Assembly (NCBI GenBank): GCA_963681505.1
Contig: OY811971.1
Span: forward strand, 9,295,991-9,359,990
Direction: 5' to 3'
DNA from: Eunapius fragilis
Lineage: Eukaryota > Porifera > Demospongiae > Spongillida > Spongillidae
DNA length: 64,000 nucleotides
The notes below the pieces were generated by a model. The model saw only the letters and a list, made by a program, of their open reading frames with translations, was not told where the DNA came from and did no database searches. This document shows positions 24,052-37,264 of the stretch, in pieces. How positions within the stretch are numbered: the stretch's first letter is position 1; each line of letters begins with the position of its first letter. Position numbers and translations under genes: made by a program.

Positions 24052-27000
24052 ATGGCTACTGCTATAGAAGCTGTTACCGCGGTACTAATCGGGTTAGTAC
24101 TTGTATCATCGTCTCGGGTTAGGGCGGATATCCATCTCTATGTCGATTCAATTAAAGGCAACGACAGCCTTTGTACGCCGTATCCGAACTACATCATGCC
24201 ATATTCCAACATCAGCTGCAAGACTATTCAGTACGCTTTGCACGGCAACGCCAATTACGCGAGTTGCACTGAAGCCACCCCGCTGCAAGACGTTACTGTT
24301 CACCTCGCGGATGGCATCCATAGCATCGCCAAGGAAATCTGCATCACGTACAGCGGAAACGTGGCTCTAGTTGCAGACCACAACGGGCAAGCGTCGATCC
24401 AGTGTGCAACGTTTCCCTACAACGACACAACGGTTAACCGAAGGTATGAAAACTTGTACTTATATGCTGCGGCCGGGGTGACGTTTCGAGGATTGAACTT
24501 CGAGCATTGCGGAGTCTCATCTTCCAACGTATTCATCAACAGTTCCAGCGACATCCTCTTCGACAAATGCGTGTTTAGGTTCGAGATGCTGCCGATCAAA
24601 GTTATGATTGGCCTTTGGTAATGATTATGTCCTTCTCTACATGCAGGAACAACATCGGACCTCCGCTGCAGGTCCGCTTCACAACAAGCATCACCTTAGT
24701 GGATACGCAGTTCATTAACAATCGTAACATGTACCCCGCTAGCTATGACTACAACGTGGTTTCGCTCGAAGGACTGACTACTAGTATTAATACAGTCACC
24801 ACAGGAGGCGGGCTCACCTTATACTCCTCAACAGTTTCCACTAACGTTCTAATCTCCAATTGCACCTTCATAAACAACCAAGCAGGTTATAACTTGCCCA
24901 ACACCACGAGACCAGTCCTCTTCAAGCAAAACGGACACGGCGGAGCACTTTTAATACGACTTGCGGGTACCCAGAACTCTGCAGTTGTGATAGAGAATTG
25001 TGTGTTTACTCTCAACAGCGCAGAGTTAGATGGAGGTGCCATATACATCTCCCTGTCTGAGAATGCTTCCGCTAACAGGATTATCATTTCTAACAACTCA
25101 TTTACCAATAACACTGTAATGGCCGCTTCTGGTGGCGCTGTCAATTTGGCTTCGTACTTCATTTCCTACAACAATTTTATAATGGTTAACGATTGCTTAT
25201 TCATTAACAATTCTGGCAATAGTGGTGAGTCAGAAGTAACAGGTTGTACAATTGTGGATTATTATTATTACTATTTTGCTGTTCTTATCCTAATACACTG
25301 ATGTCCATTAATTCGCAGGTGGCGCATTCGGTATTGCCCAATACGATAGTAACTACAATAGCGCTCAGTTTCCAGATAATGTAACCTTCTACAAATGCAG
25401 ATTCGTCTGTAATTCCGCTATTAACGAAGGAACTGCCGTTGGTCTCTTTTCAGTAATTCGTGTTGATCAAATTGGGTTTCCTCTGAGCTTCATAGATTGG
25501 TGAGTGCTTACGTAAATTTATAATTATCAGCCAAGTTTTGTAATGCCAACCGAGATGCTATCTACATGTAGATGTGATTCAGTTCCATGATCAGCACTAG
25601 TCATGCATCCTTGCATGTACAATAAAGTCAGTCAAGCTTGCAGTTATCGAGAGTTACGTTAGTAACTCTCATATAGGATTTGACCCCGATTATGAATGTC
25701 ATTAAAAAAACGCGACCCGCTTCTAACAAGACTCCCGACGAGCGGATGGCTTACCTTGTTATCGTCGTCGTACAAGAAGGCAACAACAAGCAGTTTCGTG
25801 TTTGTTTGATGTCACAAAACCGCGTGGTTGTAGAGAACAAAACAATTTTTGAAACTCGTACCCAGTCCCACGTATTTCTCGTTCTTCTTCTTCTTCTTCT
25901 TGTTCTTGTTCTTGACCACGCATAACTCGGGATAGGAACACTTTTAAGAAATGAAAATCACACCAATGGCTTCAGAATTTACTGGCATTTTCGCTTCTGT
26001 GGTCAAAACGTCTCGAGGCTACATGACATTTATCGGTGGTTGTGTTAGCAAATCACGTATAGCTTACTGCACTGACACGACTCGGATAGGTCCTACGTCG
26101 CTCTTTATACGAAGTACTAGCAGTATACATCAAATGTGTACGGTCTGGGCACTACACGTAGTGGTAATTAACTTTGGCGGTTATGTATTTTTAATAACGT
26201 GCACGTGCGTACTATAATCATTCTATCGTTTAGGTTTGACGCTCTTTGTAACTTAGTGAAGTTTTTTTTTCTCAAAATGCCTTCATGCACGTCAGGATAA
26301 GGAGAAAGCCAAACGACGAGCATAGTACCTCAAAACTAGAGACGACGTATTAGATTCAGCCCGAGCGGAACTACAAAGCAGAGCCTGAAAAGAAGCGGGC
26401 CTCTCAAACGTGAAAACTATCGAGCAGAGCCTGAAAAGAAACGGATCTCTCGACGCGCAAGGTATCGAGATGCGATTAGTGGGGGAGAGGGTGCTGTCTG
26501 CTTCTGGCCCGATACAAAATGCGTTTGTGGGTTCGATCGCGCTGGGGCGACAATTAATAACCTCTCTTCTATTTCGGCCGCCCCTTAAAAGCCCCCTCAG
26601 ATCCTGAAAAGGAACGGACCTCTCGACGTGCAAGGTATCGAGCAGATCCTGAAAAAAGACAGCGATATTGCCATAGTCCTGAACGTGCATCTCGCTCGGC
26701 GAAAAAAGTTAAGGTCACTCAATGGTATGTCGTACCTTTACAACCTCCCTCTCATATCAAGATGGATTACTTAACATGCTATACGGCTCATAATCGGGTA
26801 TGAATAAAAATCAATGAAACAAGTAAATAAAAACATTCTCTATGAGAAAGTTGGTGGCATATAGGATTTGAAGGCAATGGTGGTGTAAAAAGGAAGGAAA
26901 CAAGGGTCTAGTAATAAGGAAAAATGGAATAGTCCTATATTTAGCACATTTCTATATGTAGGATATAGTATGTTGTTCGTGTGCTAAATATAGGACTATT

Positions 27001-30000
27001 CCATTTTTCCTTATTACTAGACCCTTGTTTCCTTCCTTTTTACACCACCATTGCCTTCAAATCCTATATGCCACCAACTTTCTCATAGAGAATGTTTTTA
27101 TTTACTTGTATGAATGTACATGGGCATGCACGGTTGAATGGACATCGCAGCTATGTGTTATTCAGTATTGCACACTTGTATAAATGTTAATGCATGTGGC
27201 AAGTGAATTCTAGTGGTTAAATTCATGCCTGTATAGAAAATGCCTCATTGAACTGATTCCTTCTGTCTCACCTCTCCCAATCCAATGATTGCATTCAGCA
27301 TATTTGACAGCAACCTTTCAATCGAGGATTTAAAAGACACTAGCTCATTGACTTCATTTCGATTCCCGATTTATTTTCGGGGTAAAAATATCTTCACTCG
27401 AAATGTTGGAGGAGGCATCACCCTCATTAGCACACGAATGAGAACAGAAGGTGAACTTCAATTCTCAAACAACATAGCTAAATTTGGAGGGGGCATTTCT
27501 CTGTATGACCAATGCTTGGTGAGTGAAGTCCATAATATGCTGTGCGATTCATTGTGATTGTGCACCTTTGAAGATCGAGGTCACACCAAATATTGTGATT
27601 CACTTTGAGGGAAATTATGCAACGGAATCAGGAGGTGCCATTTACGTCGAGTCTCCACGAATCAACTCCCTCATTGCTATTACTAACAGGGCTTGCTTCA
27701 TACAGTACCAATGTCTCTGCAATAATTCATTGCAGGATTATGCCCCACAGGATTGGAAGGTATGGAAATATTAGTTTAGAGAGGAGTAACATATTCCCTC
27801 TTTCACTATCAAAGAATGTAAGCATCAGCTTCATCAGAAACACCGCCCTGCTCAATGGAGGCGCCATATTTGCTTCTGACATGCGCTTCTGCACATGGTT
27901 GTCCAACTACTCTACAAGCAGCACCTCTTTAAATAATGCCACCATATTCAAGTTGCCATTGCAACTTAAAAACTTTAACCCATTCCATTTTGAGTAAGAA
28001 CATTGTAACCTTCAATTGTTATCACTATTACCTGTGTTATGTCACATATGATTCTCAAAGAGCAAATGATGTTGAGGTTAAAGTACAGGATGATGCATTC
28101 AAAGATGTCGATATAGGAACGGACCCACTAATAATAACAGCTTTGGTCAACAATGATGTGAGTATTTTGCTTTGAGTGTTGAATTCAATGATTGTCCTAC
28201 CAATTCACACTTCAGAACAGAGATATAAGGGTTCAACCAGGAGAAACTGTTACAATTGACCTACATGCAATTGATCAGTTTGGAAACTATCAAGAGGGAG
28301 TGTGGTCAGTGGATGCCCCTGGCCAGCAAATTGCAGTAAGCCACAAATAGAATTAAATATTGTGCACACTATTATTACTTCATTCATTTCAGAGCCTACA
28401 CATGATATAACACATAGGTGTACACAATAGTGCATGCATCTATTTACATGCAACATGATTAATGTGCTCACAATGTGACTTCAGGATCTAGATGCCTTTT
28501 CAGCAAGTGGTGGTACCTATATTTTCAAAGTACCACCTTTCAGTGAATTAAAATTGGCAAATGGGTATCAAGGCAAATTCACACTTAACTTCACTCTGTT
28601 GAGGACAATTGTAAGTACACCAATGTATGTTATAATGATGTAAACAATACATACCATATTGTGCAGTGCAGCTGACATTGATCAGTTTAGCACAAAAGAA
28701 ATGCACTGCTATTTACAATACATCTACAATTATATCAATGAAATAAGAACTTTTTTGATGTATTTGTGTTAGCGCATTTGGAAACTACTTTGTTATAACC
28801 ATATGCAATATGCACATTCAAAAATAGGGACTTACTTCAAACATCACCTTTGCTGTCAATGGTTGCCACCCTGGATATACTGTGAAAAATGAGTTATGTG
28901 CTTGTGATACTGCAAACCCAAATGTTGTTCACTGTGATAGTGAGAATCGCTACGTATATCTTAGGGTAAGTGCTATTCTTGTCCTAAATCATCTGTTCAC
29001 ATGCACATGTCATAACATTGTGCTTTTTGTCCATGAAAATTAAAAGGAAGGACTTCTAGGGGATGTTACTGATGATAATTCACTAACTACAGTAAGGGTT
29101 TTTCAAGGATATCTCAACTGTGACCGCTTGGGCAGGCTTAAAGGATGCAAATTTGATTTTGATAATCCTGAGAGTCGATGTCAAAATAACCGAAATGGAA
29201 GTTTGTGCAAAACATGTGCACCAGGATATGCCATTACCATGGACCTTCAGCATTGCCAAGAGGTTGCATTCTGTGCAGCAGGGGATGCTCTTCTGGTGAT
29301 TGTATGTAAGCTAATGATGTATCTCTACATTTCAAGATCATATTTGCACAATTCCTTTATGAATTTTCTCAGAGGCCATAGCCATTTTAAGTACCCTGTA
29401 AATTACCAGTTTTACACACATCTGAAGCAGATAAACTACCAAAAGAGGTGATACAGACACGAGGCAGATTTAATTTACTGATCTTCTTCTGGATACAGTT
29501 GGATACCGTAAAAAATTAGGTCTTGCACATGGCTAAATCCTCCTTTGTGTAAAGATTTGCTTCTGATGTATGGAAAACTACCAGTGTAGCTAAATTTGAT
29601 GGGGAGAAATATCCATTCCTCTTCCATGTCGGTTCTTTAGGTATTGTTGTGGTCTCCATCTCATTATTCATCCTTCTCTTCAATATTGAGCTTCCTAATG
29701 AAATGAAAGGGTTCATCTTCTATGCCCAGGTGATTGGCCTCGTTTACCGACCATATTCTATTGCCCAAACAACCTACAATACAATTGAAGTAAGTTCTCA
29801 TGCGCATATGGCAGAAGTGGTAATGAATGCACTCTTTCTTCTTTAGGACATAGGAGTATTTGTTAACTTGCTGGGTTTCAGCCTTCCCATACCATTGTGC
29901 TTATCCCCTTCAATTACAGCTTATCACGTTGCATTATTTGGATATATTTCACCAGTATTGGTAATTATATGCATTATTGGATACGTTATTGGGTAAGTGT

Positions 30001-31549
30001 TATTACATTGATGCATTTGTAATCACACATATACAAATTATCAGTTATAATTCATGTACACATGATTGTATTGGTATAGAGCTAATACCCAATCAGAAAT
30101 GAACAATAATGACTGTTGCTAAGTGCATGAAAAATCGTCCACATCATCGAGCACCCAACCACAACACTATAAGCGTTTCACTTAGAATATGTTTACAGCA
30201 ATATTGGTGTTATTGTATATGGCATAATGAGAGTCAGCAAATGCACACTGATTAGTGTTTTAAATTCAAATTCATTCATTTACTGTGATGCATTATATTT
30301 CCACTTTGCTTAACAATACATTTTCTCTTGCAAAATGTGTTCCCAATCACAGAGCAAGGTTTATCAAGTTTTTGAGCAATCGATCAGCATTGAAAGGAAT
30401 CACATTCCTATCCCTGTTTGTATACAAGTACATAGCCGATGCTAGCTTCCTTCTAATTAGCTGCCAGACCACTAAGGATGGATTTGTGAGCAATGTTTCT
30501 GCAGCTGTTCAAATACATTTTTAATTGTTGCTGCCTGTAGGTGTTCCAGTATGATGGCACACAACACTGCGATGAAGTACCATTTGTCATCTTCTTCGTG
30601 ATCGGACTCTTGCTTGTTCTTTTTGTTATCCCAGTGCCTTTCATTGTCTGCTTTATAATTACCAAAAGGCCAAAGGTCAGCTCCAAATCCTTCAATTTAC
30701 CCTTTGTGATTGTCTGACAATATGCCATGTACGTTCTTCATTGTTTCATTAATGCAGCAATTCCATCAATATGTGGATGTCATAACCGAAGGGCTCTGTA
30801 CAAGATGTCATTGGTGGGGTGGCTGGGACATAGGAAGGAGGCTTCCATTCATCTTGGTCGCATACTTGATTGTCTTTGAAAGTCCAACACTTGTATTAGT
30901 AAGTATTTGGCACAATTGACAAATATTTGCATTCAAATCTTGACTTGATTTGCTAATTTTGTATGGTTCCTTCAGTCACTAATGAGCTTGCTAGCTCTTG
31001 CTGTTCTCATCCTCCATCTCTTTACAAAACCCTACAAGAAATGGCAAATCAATCTGATAGAGGCCCTCATTTTGCTCAACTTGTTAATGGTAACCTTTGC
31101 TTATTTGGATCCATTCACTAGTCCACTAAGGAATGAATTCAAGACATTTCTCTTGATACTACCATATTCATATCCTTTTGCTTATGCAGTATGGAAAATT
31201 GGACATTACATTTACATTCGGTAAATTTGATTATCTATTTGCACTATTAATTATACATCCATACAATAATGTAACTGTTCTACATTTCAGAAGCAATTAT
31301 CGCTACAGAGATATGAAGTTTGCAGCAAAAACATCTTCACTCTCATTGAAAGTACATGCAAAGGATAATGGAGAAAATACTGATGTGTCAAAAATGTCAG
31401 ATAACGCAAGCTCCCAACTGACAGCATCTACAAATGACAAATTATCTACAAGAGATTTTACAAATCTAAGCTACAGCCTACTAAATAGTTCACAAAGTGT
31501 ATCTTTACATGATATGAGTGATCTGAGGGAACCATTGCTTGAAAAGTAA
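24052..31549 (+). CDS. Secreted beta-helix receptor-like protein with multi-TM C-terminus, 18 exons, 1289 aa
   Basis: Exons: 24052-24578, 24647-25224, 25319-25499, 27299-27518, 27574-27759, 27815-27993, 28061-28157, 28216-28335, 28485-28610, 28828-28965, 29047-29305, 29590-29789, 29847-29992, 30353-30485, 30541-30675, 30758-30898, 30976-31220, 31291-31549. All phases agree and the sum is 1290 codons. A signal peptide (MATAIEAVTAVLIGLVLVSS, cleavage near residue 25) precedes about 600 residues of right-handed beta-helix repeats, typified by NCTFINNQA and GGAIYI. Residues about 655-738 look like an Ig/adhesin module (VQPGETVTIDLHAIDQFGNY). A Cys-rich stalk (NGCHPGYTV ... CQNNRNGSLCKTCAPGY) leads to about eight hydrophobic helices (890-1200), with TKPYKKWQINLIEALILLNL near the last. 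The tail is Ser/Thr-rich. It is probably a surface protein with a large ectodomain; function is unknown. The first donor is weak (GTTCGA) but conserved in position in the paralogue. Confidence 0.87.
26270..26715 (+). pseudogene. Decayed fragment of a repeat-rich transposon-associated protein
   Basis: Inside intron 3 of the beta-helix gene, broken plus-strand frames give repeats of the form DPEKERTSRRARYRADPEKR and AEPEKKRAS, interrupted by stops. Repeats like NPEKKRASSRAxYRxDPEKK are familiar from transposon-borne proteins in sponges and other invertebrates. No intact domain remains. Assignment rests on the repeat motif alone. Confidence 0.45.
26819..27109. mobile_element. Foldback miniature element with 5-bp duplication
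   Basis: Two arms of 130 bp (26819-26948 and 26980-27109) are essentially perfect reverse complements around a 31-bp loop. The termini are ACAAGTAAATAAAAACATTC and its complement. ATGAA lies directly outside both ends (26814-26818 and 27110-27114), consistent with a target duplication. No coding. It sits in intron 3 of the beta-helix gene, and the arm identity indicates recent insertion or arm homogenisation. Confidence 0.9.
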
Positions 31550-34500
31550 CCAACCAATGTTTATTAGATTGTTTCTTTGCATACAACATTGCATAAAAGA
31601 GATCAATTGACGACTGCAATTATTTGTATTTATATCAAAAGGAAAAATGTGTGATGTGTGTATAAATAAGTCCACTTAGAACAGCATGAGCTCGATTTTA
31701 TTTCCTTTGCAAATTTTTAATGTTATAACGTGCATTGTGCCCCCACTAAAATCCTTCCGCCAACCGGACGGTATGCAAATTTTCAGTTGCAATCATAGCA
31801 GATCATATGGAACCATTGATCGTAACATACTGCTACATATATAATAGCAGTAAGGTAGCAATGCTCAAAGGGCCCAGCCTGTGAATAGCTTGTTCCTGAG
31901 TTTAAAAAGGACATATAAGCACTGCCATCATGTGCCAGCAGGCATCAGTAATGATTACACTTGATGGAACATATTCCCTACCTATGAATATATAACACTT
32001 GGACAATACATGTAAGCTGACACAACAGCAATGGCCTAAATTAAAGATTCCTAGCCAAAATCTTTTTACTACATAGATCCAAACCAGCATGTCAAATTAT
32101 TAACAGACTGATTTTTATATAGCAAATGGGTTGTAATTAAATAGACCACTAATTTGTAATCAGTATGTTTCAGAACTATATATCTTGGTTAGACTAATGT
32201 ACTGAATAAAGAACAATTCAAACTCCAAAAATACATGACATTCCTGCTGAAATTTCATTCATGCATATCATGTAGGTAAATCTTGCAAGCGTAATGTACA
32301 ATATCTAGCCATGTGGCACTTCTTCATCCTTATCTACCTACTTTCTGAACATTATGGTCAAATAAATAAATTAATATATTAAGTAGATGCATTATTTCAC
32401 AGATATCACTTGTAGGTATCACAAAGTAGCATAGGTTTTATTGCATCTCTTGTGACTATTATATTGTACTGTAGTGAGGAGATATACTTTTATCTCACCT
32501 GGTCTTAAAATCATTGCTGTGGTTATATGTGTGACACCTGGAGATGTTCTTCCATGACATTCTAAAGCCATTGGTAATAATCGGCGATCTTTAAACCCGT
32601 TCCTATCTCACGAGAAGAAGAATACGATGATGGACGACAACGGAAGAAAATAATTGGTCTGGGAACGAGAACAGCACCAACTTTTTTTTTTTTTTTTTTT
32701 TTTGCAACGGTCTGAAGATTTCAATAAAATGGCCGTCCCTTCTGGTTCGATAGCAACAAAGCGCTAAACTATCTGTTTCTCCGTATTCGAGTTATACGCG
32801 GGTCGCGCGTACAAAAATGATTTCATATGATACGGCATAGAAATAATGAGAATCAGTTCACTGAACAATGTCTTGTCCCTAACACGCCGGGCAGCACCAG
32901 CACAGTACTTCCTCATTTCCCTAGCTATAAGTATATTCTTTGCCCCTGCACAATATTACATTTAATGCACATTACATCGGTTGAGATATGCCATATACCA
33001 TGCCATGCATGACAGTGCAAATTGACTATTCCTACTTACTTTTGTTAGTCATGGGCTACCTCGGTGTTCTAATATTTATACACAGACATGATAGGGAATG
33101 AATGTGTAGTACACAGGATGCGGGCCACGATCGGGCAATAACATTTGTGCAGCAGCACTCTGCCTCTCTCTTTATGCTCTGGTCTACTAATTGTAGCGAT
33201 TGCAATGGACAATTAATGCAGCTTGCATACATAGAGGCATCGGAGTGTAGTGCCAACCTTCCAGACAGACAAGGAAATGTGGTGCGATAGGCATTCATGG
33301 TGTCCGGTGACTAATTCGGGGAAAATAGTATCATTTTGTATATTTAAGTTTACGTTCATAAATATTAATTAACCTTCGCCACATGTTGCATTGCCTTCTT
33401 TTGTTCTTCAGCTAGCTGCCTTCATGGATTCCTCGTTTACAATTAATGCCTCTCTGTATACACTGAAGATGGACAATAGAACATCTCAGATTTCACTGAT
33501 CACAGGCACCAACTTGAGCTGTTTCACCTCGAGTCCACAGCAAAAAAGACGCAAATCATATATTGTAAATGATAACAGTTTTGGTATAGATATGAAATCA
33601 AAATATGATTTGCGTCTTTTTTTTTGCTGTGCTCACCCATCTCAGCAAGGTAGACAGGTTGATAAACTAGCATGACAGCATACAACAACAGGTGAAGTCA
33701 TGGACCAGCCTATAGCTAAACATATATGAGTGCCATTGTATATTGACGTAAATGTAGTACTGACCTTTAGGTTTGCCAAAAAATGCAGCAAGAACTCGAG
33801 AACTAGCCCAAGTGCGAGTCTACTTGCATCTCAATCAATATCAATCACAATGTAATGTACGATCAGCCTCCATGAACTCAGGACATGGTCTACAGCAGCA
33901 TTGTTGCATCAAGCATTGGCAAAGACTCCTGATTACTTTGTGCTCCACTGCACTGAGACTCTTGTCATCTAACGCATCTTTTCCTACTGACATATATTAG
34001 CACATAATTATAGTTATTAAATTAAATTAAAAATATGACATTGACATGCACGTGCCAATTAGATTTTCGTTTCAAGGACTCCGCCGACCAAAACTTAAAA
34101 GAATCAATTCAAAGCCGTTGAGCACGTGACTGGAAGTTACGAATGGCATACTTGAGTTGTGTAGCAGTTTGTGCCAGTAAAAGAGAAGTTCTATTCCCTC
34201 GACGTATAGTTAAATGCGAATCGGAGGAGACGTTCGGAAACCAATTTGATCGCTTTATGGCAGTGTCACGATCGATTATGACTGTCGTGAAGACAGAAAT
34301 TTCTGTCTCAGATCTTTTTATAGGCCTACATCCTGTTCACATCGTTGACGTAGCAGTATAAACGCTGCTGGCGCTTTAAAATACTATTCAACAATAAACT
34401 TGAAAGTTTGCGGTATACATCCTCTTTGCATAGGGGGATCTCGGAATTGAGTTTGTTATCAGCCCGCCGCAGATTTATATTCACTTTTTTATTTTATTTT

Positions 34501-34687
34501 GCCGCCGCCGCACACCTGACGCCTTATCGATTCGTCGTGGCCTAATGTAGGTCTATTTTATTTTCCCTTCCCAGTCAGTTCACCTTGTTTTGCTTCTTAT
34601 ACCACTATAGCCTTTCTTTCCGATATAGTAATATACAATGTACCACCAACTTTTATGTATAGAGACAGTTTTTATCACTTGTTATCT
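31550..34687. other. Non-coding region between the beta-helix and ankyrin genes
   Basis: No supported gene. A T-run lies at 32683-32703. A 94-bp perfect-stem hairpin at 33537-33630 (ACAGCAAAAAAGACGCAAAT against its complement) is a small palindromic element. The 94-codon frame at 33391-33675 overlaps that hairpin and is not convincing. Confidence 0.45.
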
Positions 34688-34886
34688 CAAGGGAAAAAAA
34701 TCATGCATGCCATGCATCTTGCAAAGAATCATGCTAAATCTTGCAAGGATCGCGCATGATTTTCGGACACTCATGCATGATCACGCAACGTCTTGCATCG
34801 CACATGAAAGATTATGGGGAGAGTACGGATTGGTTTGAAAAACATGCATGAATCATGCCAGAACTTGCAAGATTTTTTTCCTTGGG
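34688..34886. repeat. Foldback repeat upstream of ankyrin gene exon 1
   Basis: About 199 bp whose ends are inverted copies (AAGGGAAAAAAATCATGC and GATTTTTTTCCTTGGG), with internal GCATGATT/AATCATGC motifs. A shorter inverted relative at 35143-35291 shares GAGTACGGATTGGTT and the CTTGCAAAGAATCATGCTAA segment. Non-coding; a miniature transposon is the likely origin. Confidence 0.8.
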
Positions 34887-35012
34887 ATATATGAGAGGTT
34901 TGTTTGCATGTAATAATTATAATTACTGATGTTCTATATAGATCATGAGTTGCATGTAAGCGTAAACAACATGAATGCTATTATGATGGTCCGGTGTTTA
35001 TCGACTTCGAAG

Positions 35013-37264
35013 ATGGCGTCGCTAAAGGTAAGGAGCGCCGATCGATGGCAATATGTTGGCCTAATAAGGTGCGGTGGCTTTCAGATTGAATGGCGCCGGC
35101 GTCCAATTTCAACGAACCTCTTATAACATTCCATCACTTTTCCAGAGGAAAAAAAATCATGATCATGCATGTTTTTCGAACCAATCCGTACTCTATCCGG
35201 CCGTAATCTTTCAGTTGTGATGCGTATGACGTTGCATGGCAAGATTTAGCATGATTCTTTGCAAGATGGCATGCATGTTTTTGTTTTCCTTCTTTGGGTT
35301 ATTTTGCAGGAACGTGAAAAAATGCTTATTAACGCTGCATCAGATGGCGTGGTAGGAGATATCGCTCAACTTCTTGATCAGGGTGCTAATGTTGATGCAA
35401 CTGATATGGTAAGTTCTCAGTTCCAAATAATATTCCTCTCACTGCGACTCATTCATGCATATCAAGTGATTCAATTCATGTTTGTAACATTTTAGCTGTT
35501 TTGAGTGAAGGTTTGTATGAGCATGTATATAAGGTTTCTTGACTCTTTCTGTTATAGGCTTAGATGTTTGGTGGTATGCCAAGTAATCAAAAGTCAGCAT
35601 GCATGACATGGATTGTCTTTTGAAACAATTTTTTAAAACTCTATCACCAGTGCTCAAGCATATATGAACAGATGAAATTAGACTGTATGCCTATTTTCAA
35701 TAGGATATTGATATTGATTATTTCTGCTGTTGATCAGTGTCCACATGGCATGTGTAGACATTGCATGTGTGCAACTTGAATTTAGAGCATTCCAAATCAT
35801 GTATGCTTACATTTGCAGATAGGGTGGACACCACTGCTGTTAGCATCAATAGGAGGCTATGTGGAGTGTGTTAAATTGCTGTTGGATAGGGGTGCCCAGA
35901 TAAACCATGAGCACCTGGTGAGTGTTCAGCCTTAAGTTCTCTTGCTGCATATTGTGGCCGTGATGTGAGTACTAGATGTATTGATCTTAGTAGGTCCTAA
36001 ACTCAATTCATGATGCACACAAACAAAAGAACTGATACATCATTCACAATGGACCAAGATTGCAGTACATATGCTCTGTTAATTCCAGGTACTCATCATA
36101 ATCAACCAAGCAAATGTTCCTCGAGATGCTCACTACTAAATGTCCCATTTATTGCTGAATTCCATCCACATCATGTGTGATTAAATATCATGCATGTGCT
36201 TGGTACCATGAAGTACCGTGTTAATCCACTCTGCAAATAAATAGCTTGTGTTTATGCGTGCACATCGCCACAATCACGAATGTTACTGTGTTGCCTTTTT
36301 ATTAATCATATTGGAGTATCATTGTTCTGGTAAGGAAGACAACAGAAGCTGTGACAATTGTATGGAGATAGATTAATGTAAACAGGAACCATTTTTAAAA
36401 GTGGAGGTGGCTTATAAGTAGTATTGTGTGGTACTAGTAATAAATTGATGGAGCCCCTCCCTGCAGGATAGACAAACCTCACTCACTCATGCATCAGTAC
36501 AAGGACATGTGGAGTGTGTGCAGTTGTTGCTGAACAGAGGAGCCAAGGTGAATCATCAGATATTGGTGAGCTTTTTTTGCATGTGATATGGATTCATCAC
36601 AAAAGTAATTGGTCTTTTCAGAATGCATATGAAGCTTGCTGGCAATGTGTGTTGTTTGAATTCATATTGGTAATTTTTCATGTAGTGAGGATTATCATGT
36701 GTGGTTACCTTTCACGAAGAAGCATGGTTAACTATGGCATTAGGGATTACAATATATATACTGATGCAAACCATTGACATATGCATAATATCTATATTGA
36801 AAAGGTAGGTGGAGTATGTTTGATCACATTAAGCACTGATATGACTGGATAGCTGCCTTCCTCTCATGCTGCTGTAAATCTCACTGTTTGGTAGCCATTA
36901 ATACTGTTTAGCAACTTGCAGGTTTTTCACCTTATCCTGTAATAAAGTACTTGTAGGCAAAAGTACAACCAATACACATACATTTCATACACAATGGTAC
37001 TAACTAATATAGCCTTTCAAATATGTTCTTAAAACACTCTGTGTTGCCCATTGTGAACTTCTTACTCATCAATCCACTTAATTACCACTCAACCACCAGA
37101 ATGGAACAGCTCTACATCTGGCTGCCAGAAAAGATCACTCAAACTGTGTGAGAGTGCTTCTGTCCCAGTCGGGCATTGATATTAAAATTAAGAATGACAG
37201 ACAGCGCACTGCTATGATGGATGCAGGTCAAAAATCACGTTGTTTGTTCAGCAAGGTATTCTAG
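35013..37264 (+). CDS. Small ankyrin-repeat protein, 5 exons, 158 aa
   Basis: Exons: 35013-35027, 35310-35408, 35819-35917, 36467-36565 and 37100-37264, all phase 0. The start ATG (GAAGATGGCGTCG) encodes MASLK before the first donor. Exons 2, 3 and 4 are each exactly 99 bases and each encodes one 33-residue ankyrin-like unit. They read INAASDGVVGDIAQLLDQGA, WTPLLLASIGGYVECVKLLL and QTSLTHASVQGHVECVQLLL. Exon 5 carries GTALHLAARKDHSNCVRVLL and ends CLFSKVF. Ankyrin repeats mediate protein-protein binding; no other domain is present, so the partner is unknown. The 3' end could differ if a further exon is spliced from the GTATTC at 37256, but none is obvious. No signal peptide, so probably intracellular. 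Confidence 0.78.
35143..35291. repeat. Inverted relative of the 34.7-kb foldback, in ankyrin intron 1
   Basis: Starts GGAAAAAAAATCATGATC and ends GCATGCATGTTTTTGTTTTCC. Read in reverse complement it follows the 34688-34886 element over most of its length, including GAGTACGGATTGGTT. The two copies in opposite orientation bracket 34887-35142, which contains the whole first coding exon. Confidence 0.78.
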
